Source: Dimargaris cristalligena (Eukaryota; Kickxellomycota; Dimargaritomycetes; Dimargaritales; Dimargaritaceae). Taken from it: DNA of 60,849 nt. Both the position numbers and the translations under genes were made by a program. Within the stretch, counting starts at the first letter, position 1. Each line of letters begins with the position of its first letter. Shown piece after piece: positions 45,825 to 56,956 of this stretch. The stretch lies in assembly GCA_027576995.1 (NCBI GenBank), contig JANBQC010000094.1, positions 1-60,849 on the forward strand, in the 5' to 3' direction. The notes under the pieces are model-generated. The model saw only the letters and a list, made by a program, of their open reading frames with translations. It did not search any database and was not told where the DNA came from.

Positions 45825-48815
45825 TTATACTCCGTTTTTTTTTCTGATATAAACTAAAGATTATTGGTTGAATAGTTGTGGTGAAACGATTGGGGCGTGA
45901 AGTAAGACGGTACTGAGCAATTGAGTGGCGGGATTCATAAAATGTCCCCTATTATCTAATAAATAAAATGGTATAAACACCTAATTAACACGTTAGGTTT
46001 CCATACTCCCTGACTGCCTTGTTGGTATGACTGGCCTGGAGAAGCTGAATTTGGGTTGAGGCGAGAGGGCTAGTATGTATCCACGATGTTAACAGTCGGC
46101 CTGGACAACACTCAAGTGGGAAATTGAAATTCTAAACCAAAACCACCTTAAATAACCATATGAAACGAGTCTGCTACTATAGATATCGTAGTCCCCTGGA
46201 TGAAACCGTGACATATTAGGATCCTCTTGTTTCCACCAACCTCCTAATATTTTTCAATGAGTCGGCATTTGGTTAAACCCGGCACCCGCGTTATTGACAC
46301 ATGCATTGCTTTGCCTACAACAGCAGTAAGTAATCTTCAAACAGCACTTATGTTACTCTAAAAACCAAATGGTAAGGTAATGAAACCAACTGAGATTCTT
46401 ATCTACATCGTTTAATCAAAAAATATAATTGAATATATTAGGATTACATGAGACTTAAGCAAAAATACGTTTAAGTAAGCCGGATATCACATATGCCCCA
46501 CCAAGTGCTTACTAGTTGTACCTTGGAGATTTTGAATGAGCTACCATAAACAACGACTTTGACTGGGGCTTCTAGAGCGGCGAAATTGACGGGGTCAACC
46601 ACGCTACAATGGATAGTTACAAATGGATAACGCACTTTTAACCAGAATAACTTGTTTAATTGGTCTCCGCCAGACGGTTGGACTGAACATCTTCCATATA
46701 TATTACTGAGATGATAATTAGTATTGCGATGGCGGCAGATTGAATCGGTAGGGATGGGTCCGATAATAATTGTATGTGTCTAACCACTTGCTACATTAGT
46801 TATATACGGCTACGCTGCTTCTAATGACTCTTTGATGAGTTGAAGCATAATGGTTGATTTGCGTATACCCGGGCCCCACTACGGCCTAACGTTGGCTTAT
46901 TTAAGGATATAATTCCGATGAAAGCCTGTAACTAGCTTGCTACCCTAGGTACTTCGAATTGTTACTCAATTTCGAGGCGTTAATACGAAGGTACCGGGAA
47001 TTCATGGGCCCCCTGCATGTCGCCCCTCCCGATCAGGGTAGGGCGGGTTACGACGAAGAGGGAAATATCCCCGACCGGTGCCGCAAGGACTCCGACCCAT
47101 TCCGGATCGAACTGGATAATTCCGCGCCACCGAGGGGTCTGTATGAAAAACGCGGTGTGATTTGGTAGCCGATTGCAGATAACGGCGCGTGAAATGCCCT
47201 TCCAACAAAACAAAATAAATGAACATGTAGATATACCCCGGCGGCACAGTCGGGATGGCGGTGGGAGGGATAAAACCCCTACAATCAACGTTTGTAGATG
47301 GGGTTGTCCCTGGGAAGTGACTGGGAAACTTGGTTGGGGGATTCCCGGTATCCACAAAACATCCCAAAAGGAAATACGGCAGCACACCTATACCGCGGCC
47401 ATGCGAAAATCACCTAGGGTAGGTGTATGTTATTCTCGCAATGTTCATGACTAGATGCCCTCTGTTGGAAATACCGATTGGGGATGTAGGGAAGGGTGAT
47501 AACTATCCAGATTGGGCATTTGGTACAACGGATGGAAGGGTACTACTTACTGCCTTTATATAGGTAAGGATGAAAAAAGTGGCAGTTATTTAGGGGCCGT
47601 AGTTAGTAACTCATCGAGAGCCTTGTACTAGAAATACGGATGACTTCGTTCCTAGCCAGCCTTGACTTTAGTCGTTCAAACCCAAGGTTCGGTGTTGTAT
47701 GAAAGGTTGATGCGGGAGTCCTTGGGGGAAGGGTGGCTAGGATAATCAAACAATTATCACTCAATCTACCCGCCTGGTATCGCATGAATCGACACGTCCG
47801 TTTCCACATTGCCGGGTACTTGAAGCTCGCCGCTGCATACCCAGAGCCAGTGTCACGCGGGGTTATGGAGGGCACTAAACCCATTTGGCCAGATTGGGGA
47901 TGCGGATCCCGGGTGACCCACCTATTAAAACCCGGCTTGGAAAAACAGGCGCAGGTGGCTACATGAAAGAAGGGAGGAGGGATTCCAACGGTACATGGAT
48001 ATGACTCTTTCCGATGTCGGATATATTTAACCTGCAGGTAAACCTGATTAGGTGCAAGATAAACGGTTAGAAGTCTTGTAAAATCACTAAACCTCCCCTT
48101 ATCTGCTTCCGTAAGTCCTTTCTATAGAGCTAGAAGATGGGGGTATGTGAGTCAGCGGCCAAAGAGGGTTTGGCTTATCAGTGGCCATCTCGCAGTCGCT
48201 CTGACTCACTATAATTGGATGGTGAAGTGTGCCTGGTGCCTGATGGTTGGCTGGGCTGGCTAATCTAGCCGCCGCTAATTAGCCCCTGACCCATATGCAT
48301 GTCTATAACCTCGTTTCCCTGGAAATTGGTTCAGCAGCCCAGGGGGGAAAAGAGAGAGGTATGTCGTGTTCTGCTGCCCTGGGGATTCGACCATTCTACC
48401 CTACCCTATCCTATAGGACGGACCTGGCTCATTTTTAGGAGAGCGTGGGTTATATTATATAGAAGCCCCTTTGAATGGTCCCCTCATTAATATCATACAT
48501 ACATATATATATATTGTCGCGCCCCCCCTCCGCCTGTTGACACACTTAATGTCTCTTCTATTCGCTTTACCGTATGTTATTCCATCGGATATAGTCCGCC
48601 CCCACTACTTACTACTCTATATAGAACCCTTAGTGTAGCATACCGCGGCAGAACACCCTTTCCATTACCCACCGCATTCCCTTCATTCCAAAGTCTCTTC
48701 TATCCGTACCTATATCCTCTTTTCGGCATTGGTTACACCACATCCAGTGCCAGTCACCCCCCCTTTCCCCCTCAAACTACTCATATCATATATATTTTTT
48801 CATTCCGTCGCCACC
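45825..48815. other. spacer upstream of HOM3
   Basis: Includes a decayed copy of the 136-bp element (about 46562-46695) and open fragments at 46959-47168 (plus) and 47603-47966 without family features. The last 100 bases are the HOM3 promoter and 5' UTR, pyrimidine-rich with a TATATATATA run at about 48506 and CATATATATTTTTT at 48787. Confidence 0.4.
46562..46695 (+). mobile_element. decayed copy of the 136-bp inverted-repeat element
   Basis: The right half matches (TTTTAACCAGAATAAC, then GGACTGAACATCTTCC followed by ATAT). The left end is unclear. Confidence 0.4.
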
Positions 48816-50658
48816 ATGCCCGACGTTATGCCCGCCTACCTATCCAATGCCAGTAATCTCCCCTGGCTCGTCCTGAAATTCGGGGGAACCAGCGTTGGTA
48901 AATTCCTAGACGCCATCACTGGCACCATCCTAAAGTAAGTACACGACCTCTCCCATTCGCCCAAGTACAATATATATACCGTTGTCCCATTGACTCCTAC
49001 TCCCCCCAAGTGCTACTACCTGCATTATCCTCAAACTCTAACCGTATATCCCACCTTGTCTATTCACCCTTACTCCCCTCCCCTCATTATCCAGAAATGC
49101 CCTCAAGCATTACCGCATCGTAGTGGTCTGTTCCGCCCTGAGCAATGACATCAAATCCAAGGGCACTACCTCCCGTTTGATTCGGGCTGCTGAAGCCGTC
49201 CTGCAAAACCAGGGCAAGGCCCATATTGAAATAGTAGAAGATATTATGCAAGACCACCTGGCCGTCGCCGAACAGCATATCCAAGACCCCGACGTGCTGG
49301 CCCAGCTCAAAGCCAGCATCACTAAGGAATGCCTCCGCCTCAAGGTATTCCTCGAAGCTGCCGAAGTGATTGACGAAGTCTCCCCGCGGTCCCGGGATAT
49401 CATCATCGGTACGGGTGAAAAACTGGCCTGTCATATTGTGGCCGCCAGTCTACTCCAAAAGGGGGTGGATGCCCAGTACGTTAGCCTCGAGAAACTGATT
49501 CGGCGTTCGTTTGATATCAATGCGCTCAACCAGACGTTCTACGACTACCTGGCCGACGAACTGGCCACCACCATTGGTGGATGCGGGACCCAGGTCCCCG
49601 TGGTGACGGGATTCTTCGGCCCGGTCCCCGGCAGTCTATTGACCACCATCGGTCGCGGCTACACCGACCTGACGGCGGCGCTCATCGCGGTGGGTATCCG
49701 AGCCCACGAACTGCAGGTCTGGAAGGAAGTGGACGGTATATTTACCGCGGACCCCCGTAAAGTGCCATCGGCCCGTCTCCTCAAAATCATCACCCCCGAG
49801 GAAGCGGCTGAGTTGACCTACTACGGGTCGGAAGTCATCCATCCCTTCACCATGGAACAGGTCATCCGGGCCCACATTCCGATTCGCATCAAAAATGTCC
49901 AGAACCCGGATGGATGCGGGACCATCATCTTCCCCGATCTGGGTGGAACGGGAACTACGAATAGCCGGTCGGCCAGCGCGGTGGATATGGCTAAAATGGG
50001 TCAGACGGCCCTCCTGGTCAACAACCCTCACGCCTGGAGTAGTAGCAGTCTCGGCGACGTGTCCTCCCCCACCCATTCACCCCGCCTCCTCCTCGAAAAC
50101 GGCTACCACCTCGACCTCAGTCGCCGCCATCCCACCGCTGTGACCATCAAGGACCATGTCGTTGTCCTCAACGTCCACTCCAACCGCAAGTCCGTCTCCC
50201 ACGGTTTCTTTGCCCACATCTTCTCCACCCTGGATAAATACGGTATCGTCGTGGACCTCATTTCCACCAGCGAAGTCCATGTGTCCATGGCTCTCGGAGC
50301 GCCTTCGACCACCGCTTCGCATTCCGCCGATGGCGCCACCCCCCTCGAAAAAGCCGTGACCGAACTCAGTGGCTTAGGAACGGTAGATATTCTCCGGGAC
50401 ATGGCCATTCTGAGTCTGGTCGGCAAACAAATGCGGAATATGGTGGGAGTAGCCGGCAAAATGTTCACCACCCTAGCTGAAGCGAACGTGAACATCGAAA
50501 TGATTTCCCAGGGCGCGTCCGAAATTAACATCTCCTGTATCATTCACCAGGATCGGGCCGTCGATGCTTTACGGGCCATCCACAATACGCTCCTGGATGT
50601 GAGTAATATTTCTTTGGTGGATGAAATGGGCATGGAAATGGGATTGGGGAGTGATTAG
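48816..50658 (+). CDS. HOM3: aspartate kinase (aspartokinase)
   Basis: Two exons: 48816-48934 and 49095-50658 (intron 160 bases, GTAAGT...CAG, joined AA|A). The total is 560 residues. It phosphorylates aspartate, the first step to homoserine, threonine and methionine, and is feedback-inhibited by threonine in fungi. The ATG at 48816 sits in a GCCACCATG context. LVLKFGGTSVGKF (about residues 18-30) is the nucleotide-binding kinase signature. VVVCSALSND, FFGPVPG, GRGYTDLTAALIAVGI, EVDGIFTADPRKVP and YYGSEVIHPFTMEQ follow as in fungal Hom3. Two ACT domains lie at about 394-440 (VVVLNVHSNRKSVSHGF, DLISTSEVHVSMAL) and 481-540 (LVGKQMRNMVGVAGKMF, NINxEMISQGASEINIS-like). The intron splits the N-terminal domain. 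Confidence 0.97.
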
Positions 50659-50874
50659 GCATAACTCACCATTCGCGTACTTCCCCTCTCGCTCACTCTC
50701 TCCCCTTTCTTTATTCCTCTAACCCTTCCAATATCTTTATAGAAAACAAGCTGGTTGGAGAGGAGAGAAGAGCGTTGCTGGTGGAGGGGCGGTGAGCTTG
50801 GCCTACACGGGGCTTTGATTCGATGCCTTTTGTCTCTTTGCTCGACTGTGTAGATCAATGACACCTTTCCATGT

Positions 50875-51014
50875 AGGAGAAGTTCATTCAGGCGGTATAA
50901 TGAAAAATCCATTGGATGAGGCCAATACTACTGGTTAAAAGCTATTCTCACATATGTTCACCCATCCATACACGTAATAGGTAAAACCTTATACAGCTGG
51001 TTTGAATTTCACCC
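50875..51014 (-). mobile_element. 136-bp inverted-repeat element, copy M4
   Basis: AGGAGAAGTTC on the left and GAATTTCACCC on the right, flanked by ATGT on both sides (50871-50874 and 51015-51018). 140 bases. Confidence 0.88.
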
Positions 51015-53150
51015 ATGTGCTGTTTTTACATGGATGTGTTTCCCAGTCAAAAACAAAAAGGAGGGACATTTCAATAATATATTTTAAATATCTATAACAA
51101 CTACATCACGGACATTATTTTGCCAATAAAAGAGTAAAAACGGAAGGACATCCGACAATGCCTTGGAAGTATGTAGTGGCGCCAATGTGATTTTAACTAC
51201 ACTATACCAAACTGTGTTAGTGAGATTTGACCGCCTATAGGTCACATTTTGAATCAATGGGCTTTAATCTCTTTTGTTGGAGAGGAGGTGCGTACTATCA
51301 TTGATGTAATCAATACAGGCCCACTGCTTAAATATATTGGACACCATTCCTATTTGACTCAAGGTTAGGTAGATTGCATTCAAATGCACATTTATTCAAT
51401 AGGAAAGCGATGCTACACTAGTCCTTAAAACCTTAAGGCATATGGCCTAAACCCTCCTCCATTGGGTTTCTTCCTGAGGATCGGCTGTGATGACTGGGGC
51501 GGACGTATCCCAAACACCCAAACGCAGGCCCGTCCCACGTTCTTAGGGGAGGCTGATGGCGCCATCTCGACTACACCCGATTCGCCTGTATATCTGCTAA
51601 CCACTTGTTTACTGACAGACTGCCTCCGACAACAAAAACCAACACTGGATCTCATTAACTTTACGCAAAAGAAGTCCGCAAATGATTGAAGGTTTCTTCT
51701 ACCACTTCTAGTAAATTCAAGTATGACTATTATGATAAGTGTTTACTATTTTATTTGGGATATATACAACAAAACATGTCAGGTAATAATAACACAATAT
51801 CCGGCGTTTTCGAAACGATCTAAAGTGAAGAATGATAAGTAATAGGTACTACAATTAGTCACTCTTCTACTTGCGATGAATCTCTAAAGATTCAAAAATA
51901 GTTAATGCTCAGGGATTCAAGATTGCTCATCAAGTAGATCAGGTGAAACACGGAATCAAACATCATTGTCATAGGATCATGAAGAGTTGAAATAACTGGA
52001 TAAAAATGCTTACCTTATTAGTTACAAGAAAAACATCAAGAGATACCGAGAGTGGCCACACCAACTAAGCCTACCTATCAGTAAACAAAACATAATCAAA
52101 GCGACAACAGAATCGGTTAGATATATTCGTTTGACTAGACACAACCACCTCGCCAAAGTAATTGGCGATCAGAAAAGGTTTTTTGGTATAAGGTGTTATC
52201 TTCATGCTCACATCAGTAGCAGAACTGATTTATCATCATCTCAATTAGGTTGGTAAAAAAATAGTAACCCTGGACGCGGCACATACCTTTTCCGTATAAC
52301 TGAACAAACGCAACCGGATAAAACAGTGAGTTATTCGAAAAATCTAAATTGCGCAAAGCCAAGGTTCACGCACAGTCAGTGGATGGATAGTAAATGAGGG
52401 TTTTTTAGAGGGTTAGTGAAATCTGAGCAGCACCCAAAACAAATGGACTTGTTTATCAACCGGAATCGCCCAGTGGTACGATTGGTATAATAGGATCAGT
52501 AACGAGGAATTTCATTGTGAAAGAGCAAAAGCCTTTACTCCTCAGCGGGCAAGTGCGAACGACAAATAGTCCCGTCGAACGCGAAACCCTAAGAAATAGT
52601 TTAACATCATGGATATGGCGGTCAAAAAAAAACCTAGCAATCACCCACTAGAAGCTAGGACTGGAGCCTCTAAGCGAGAATGAACATAAAGGACAGGGAA
52701 GTGCTTACCTTTAATATATATTACATAGTAGTTGTAAGTGGGGTATTACTAAAATACGAGAGGGAATAGAGGACAAGATGAAGAATGAGTTGTATTGAAA
52801 CGGGGAGTTCCACCGTCGCCTTTATAGTCTACCCCAACGACAGCGCGGCTAGTCCTCCCGACTTCCCCATGACGCTCCTCTGCCCGCAAGCCATCCCCCA
52901 AAAAAATAATCGAAGCCATAATGGGGCCAGGCTATTTTTTTTTCGTATATTCTCGTAGTAGCGAAAAATATAAGCGATATAGATGGGGTCACGTGAATTA
53001 AATGGGGTTACCTAAATGGCGTGCACCATTTTACACACTGTTTCATACGTTCACTGCCAAACCAATGGCCCCCGTCAATTCACTCACCCAATTCGGCCAC
53101 CAACTGAAGGGAGGGGTGGATCTTGACCTAGTAACACCCATCATCCATAG

Positions 53151-53285
53151 GGGTGAAATCCAGCCCAGCTATATAAGGGTTTACATTTACGTGTATGGGA
53201 GAATATATGGGAAGTTTGTTTTTAACTAGTAATATTGGCCAAATCTAATGGATTTTTCGTTATACAGCTTAGATGAACATCTCCC
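53151..53285 (+). mobile_element. 136-bp inverted-repeat element, copy M5
   Basis: GGGTGAAATCC on the left and GAACATCTCCC on the right, flanked by ATAG on both sides (53147-53150 and 53286-53289). 135 bases. Confidence 0.9.
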
Positions 53286-54380
53286 ATAGATTCGCCATGG
53301 TTAGCTCTATTCATCAGTTTAATACATCGCTGTGCCTTATCTGCGGGGGGACTCTAAGCCAGGCGATAAAATAACGGCATCTCCCCGCTTTCCAGCTTTA
53401 CAAAAGAACCTAGTTGTAATTACCATACTGGATATTAGAATGGTAATCGGGCTTAGGCCTTTGCACAACCTGTCATTACAATTGGATAAGCCGAAGGAAA
53501 TTCAATCTAGGAAATCCCAGAAACCTAATTATGGCAGGGCTCATTGGATTTGGCGCTATTTATACATGGTTGATGGCGGTGGGACTCGGTGCAATAGTAG
53601 TATACATCAAATTCCCATATTTAGTGATCCATGTCCGGCTACTTGCGCACACGGACATTCTAGTAATACGCCTCTCTGGCCTAGTAGTTATGGCGGAAGG
53701 ACGAGACGTGGCTTCTCGTTTCCCTCTGGAAGATGGCCAAGCCGCAAGCCAATTTATCATGTTAGCCCAGTATCAACCGTTATAAGTGCCCCAATCTAGT
53801 GGAAACACCTAATGGCTGTTGGCTAGGAAAGCCATGTCGCGAGTATCATATAGCTTGTAACGCCGCGGCTCCCACAAAACGGGGAGATATGTTAATAACT
53901 GTGTGCCCACTTTCCATCTCTTGGACTGGTTCAATGGCATCGACCACTCATAATTCATATTTCCATACAGTCGGTCTTTTGAACGGTCTGGAGGAAAATA
54001 TCCCTCTACCTCTTCTAACACGGTGTGGGCCTCGTTTGGTAAGCCGCCGTTTTTTCAACCACTCCCCTCTTTCTATCTTATTTTTGCCTTTAACTTCTCA
54101 ATCGCCAAAAACCCACCACCGCGCAACCTCTTTATGCACACCCTCCTTTACTTTAGCCCACCCAGTCTTCAGTACAAGTCGTTTCCACCCTCTTTTTGAC
54201 TAGTATTCCTGAGCATTCCTTTATGAATGCCCCCCTCTAATTATTTTTCTCATAAACCCAACAGTACATTATTATTTATTCTTCCCCCGCCCTACCCCTT
54301 CAACTTTACCCGAATACTCAACGGAGTTCCCCGTATACACACAGCATCAGAAGGGTCTTTTATAGATAAACACACACACC

Positions 54381-54402
54381 TATATATATATATATATATA
54401 TA
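54381..54402. repeat. TA dinucleotide microsatellite just above the HAPSTR1-like start
   Basis: About eleven TA units, 16 bases from the ATG. It could double as a TATA region. Confidence 0.9.
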
Positions 54403-54417
54403 TTCCCCTAAACCGAC

Positions 54418-55536
54418 ATGGACCGCATGAACGATCGCCTTGCCCAATCTGTGGGCCGCTCCGATTTCCCTGACGGCGATGACATTCTCCCGGCCGTGTT
54501 CCGCCAGGCCGCCATGTCCGTCACCGAGCTGTACAAAAAGGCCCTCACCCAAAACCGTCGAGCCTACCGGGCCGGGTACGAACAATGTCTGGAGGATTTC
54601 GGCGGGTTCCTGGCCGAATTTATTGCATCGTCCTCGTCGGCTACTCCGGCTGGGTCCGGGTCAAATATGGTCGGCGACGAAGCGACGATACCCGTAACGT
54701 GGGACCAAGTCGTGCGGTTCGTTAGTTATAAGCAACAGCAGTTGGAGCAGTATGCGCCTCCCGAAGAAACCCCTAGCAGTGCCCCTCACACGGACAACCA
54801 CCAACACCAGCACCCGCAATACCAACATCAACACCAACACCAGCATCACCCACAACATCACCAGGGCAATGGTAATACTATGGGTCACCTAGGTCCTCAT
54901 GGCAATGGCAGTGGCGGTGGTGGCGGCAGCGGAACCGGTGGTAGAGATAATAATGGTCTCGGTACGACTTCTGTGGCCGGGCCCTCGACCCAGGCCTTCC
55001 AGTCCGTACCCATGGCCTTTCGTAATAGCTCCCATTCGCACCATTCCCAGCAACCGCAGCCACATCAACTATCTTCGATATCCCTCGGCGGCACCCCTTC
55101 CACGGCCGCCATGGCGAGCATCAGTGGACCCCCTCTACCATCCCCTGCAGTATCGACTGTACCTTCCCTCGCGCCTGCCCTCGTCACCTCCACCTCCACC
55201 ACCGCTACCACTGCCCCTTCTTCATCTGGCATGTGGTCCACCACTTCCATGCCGACCTTGGCGACCTTCACTTCGCCACTGGCCCATAGTTTTAATCACC
55301 ACCATAACCATAGCCATCACTCTGGCGCTGACTTCCGCATCAACGACCCCTTTGCCATGGACAGTGAGTCCAATGGAGGCATGGATACCCCCATCTCCCC
55401 TGGGTCCCTCAAACGGCGACTCCTCGTTAATGGCCAGTCAACGGCTCCCACCGGCTGGGGTCAATATTTGGCCGATCCCCCTAATAAGCGGAATCGGGGC
55501 CATCAGCCCGACGATGACGACGACGACGACCTTTAA
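54418..55536 (+). CDS. HAPSTR1 (C16orf72)-like stress-response protein
   Basis: Single exon, 372 residues, start ATG 54418. Residues about 24-110 resemble the conserved core of HAPSTR1, the partner of the ubiquitin ligase HUWE1: VFRQAAMSVTELYKKALTQN, RRAYRAGYEQCLEDFGGFLA, then VTWDQVVRFVSYKQQQLE. In animals the corresponding core reads FQNAATAVTNLYKES, then GIQIGYQRRNKDVLAWVKK and IRREDLISFL, a similar order of helices. From residue 113 on the protein is low complexity: His/Gln-rich (119-150), a Gly run (165-175), Ser/Thr/Pro-rich, and His clusters. A short basic segment (LKRRLLV, NKRNRGH) and a run of seven Asp close the protein, fitting a nuclear location. The family call rests on one domain and is moderate. 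Confidence 0.6.
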   Translation: MDRMNDRLAQSVGRSDFPDGDDILPAVFRQAAMSVTELYKKALTQNRRAYRAGYEQCLEDFGGFLAEFIASSSSATPAGSGSNMVGDEATIPVTWDQVVRFVSYKQQQLEQYAPPEETPSSAPHTDNHQHQHPQYQHQHQHQHHPQHHQGNGNTMGHLGPHGNGSGGGGGSGTGGRDNNGLGTTSVAGPSTQAFQSVPMAFRNSSHSHHSQQPQPHQLSSISLGGTPSTAAMASISGPPLPSPAVSTVPSLAPALVTSTSTTATTAPSSSGMWSTTSMPTLATFTSPLAHSFNHHHNHSHHSGADFRINDPFAMDSESNGGMDTPISPGSLKRRLLVNGQSTAPTGWGQYLADPPNKRNRGHQPDDDDDDDL

Positions 55537-56956
55537 ATCCTACTGTGACGAACACCACCCCCTGTTCACCTTATTTTGATCCCTACAGCAACGGGGAATG
55601 TTTTATGATGAGTTCACCGTTTTCATCCAACTAATTTGGTCCTTCTTTTTTAATTAATAATCTTTATTATTATTATTCCTACTATTATTATTCGACTGCC
55701 GATTTTCGATACCTCTGCTTCCTTTATATATGTTGCCCCTTCTCTTCGACCTTCAACCCGGTTTCCATCTCCCTGTATTTTTTATAATATATCTATATAC
55801 ATTTTTATTTGAAGCCCTTAGATTTTGAGCGGGTTGGTTTTGGATGTGTCTATATCCACTCGACAGGTGTATTCCCTTACCCCCCCTCCTCCTTTACTAA
55901 TATGCCAGTCCGCAATTTCCCAATAACCAGATTTCCTCGGTTGCTGCTACATTGCTCCCAGCACCTTCGCCGCGCTGGCATATGTTGGTTCGATCATTCT
56001 CTACTGACTGTTTTTGTTTATTTATATCAATATTCCCTACATGGGATGTTAGAACAATCACCGACGCACCAGTTCATTCTCGCGACACTACACACACACA
56101 TATATATGCCCCTTTTCTTCCCATTCGTCTAGTTACTTTCCCCCTTCCTATACATACATATATACTAGCTGTGCCCAATACCCTCTCGATTCCATAATCC
56201 GCATTGTGATGTCTATTTGCACCACTGCTTCTCTCTTCTCCTCCCGCTGCACTCGCATCAACCTGATTTATTTCTTTTAAACACAGTATAATAAGCCTAG
56301 AACCTCCCCCTCCCCCAATCCTTAAACATTTTTGGCACTGGTACACCTCCCCCGTCAATTATACCAACCATTAGATAGTTCCAGGCCGGATCTACCCAGT
56401 TGTTAAATTATCCATTGGGAGGGACATGGTACACCCTCACCAGCAGCGAGTTGCACTTTACTTATGGCTATATATATGATATATAGAGTGATAAGCCGAG
56501 CAAGAGGTCGAACAAATGTGACCCCACTGGGTTGGGGTCCCTCCTCCTCCCATCTTCGAATAAAAACCGAAATAAAAAACAACAACAACCAACACAGAAC
56601 ATCGTAAAAATATTAAGGATACCGAGGCGAGGGAGTAGGCTGATGTAAGCGTATGTAATGGTGATAAAATATAAATTGGTGAAATTACTCGATATGGGTG
56701 AAATTCAAACCAGCTGTATAAGGTTTTACATAATACATGTAAGGGTGAATATATTGTATGTGAGAATACCTTTTAACCAGTAATATTGGCCTCAGCCAAT
56801 GGATTTTTCGTTAGACAGCCTGAATGAACTTTTCCCATATATTATGATAAATAGCCTTACTGCAGCCAGGTCAGACCATAGTAGTTTAGATCAGGCCAGG
56901 CCAAACCAAAACCAAACCAGAACGGGCTGGCAAGGAGATGTAGTAAATTGGTTGTA
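55537..56956. other. spacer between convergent genes
   Basis: 3' flank of the HAPSTR1-like gene (AT-rich with TTATTATTATT at about 55668) and of calcineurin A. It contains copy M6 of the 136-bp element and CA/TA microsatellite runs at 56088-56104. No gene seen. Confidence 0.4.
56696..56836 (+). mobile_element. 136-bp inverted-repeat element, copy M6
   Basis: GGGTGAAATTC on the left and GAACTTTTCCC on the right, flanked by ATAT on both sides. 141 bases. Very similar to M1 in the middle (TTTTAACCAGTAATATTGGC). Confidence 0.9.

Larger units (their letters stand above)
50659..54417. other. spacer between HOM3 and the HAPSTR1-like gene
   Basis: Holds copies M4 (50875-51014) and M5 (53151-53285) of the 136-bp element. 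Frames at 51462-51689 and 53332-54203 have no family features. A TA microsatellite at 54381-54402 precedes the next gene. Confidence 0.4.

Noticed and set aside
53332..54203. Several plus-strand frames with hydrophobic stretches
   Set aside because: No start context, splice partner or family signature; AT-rich spacer composition.
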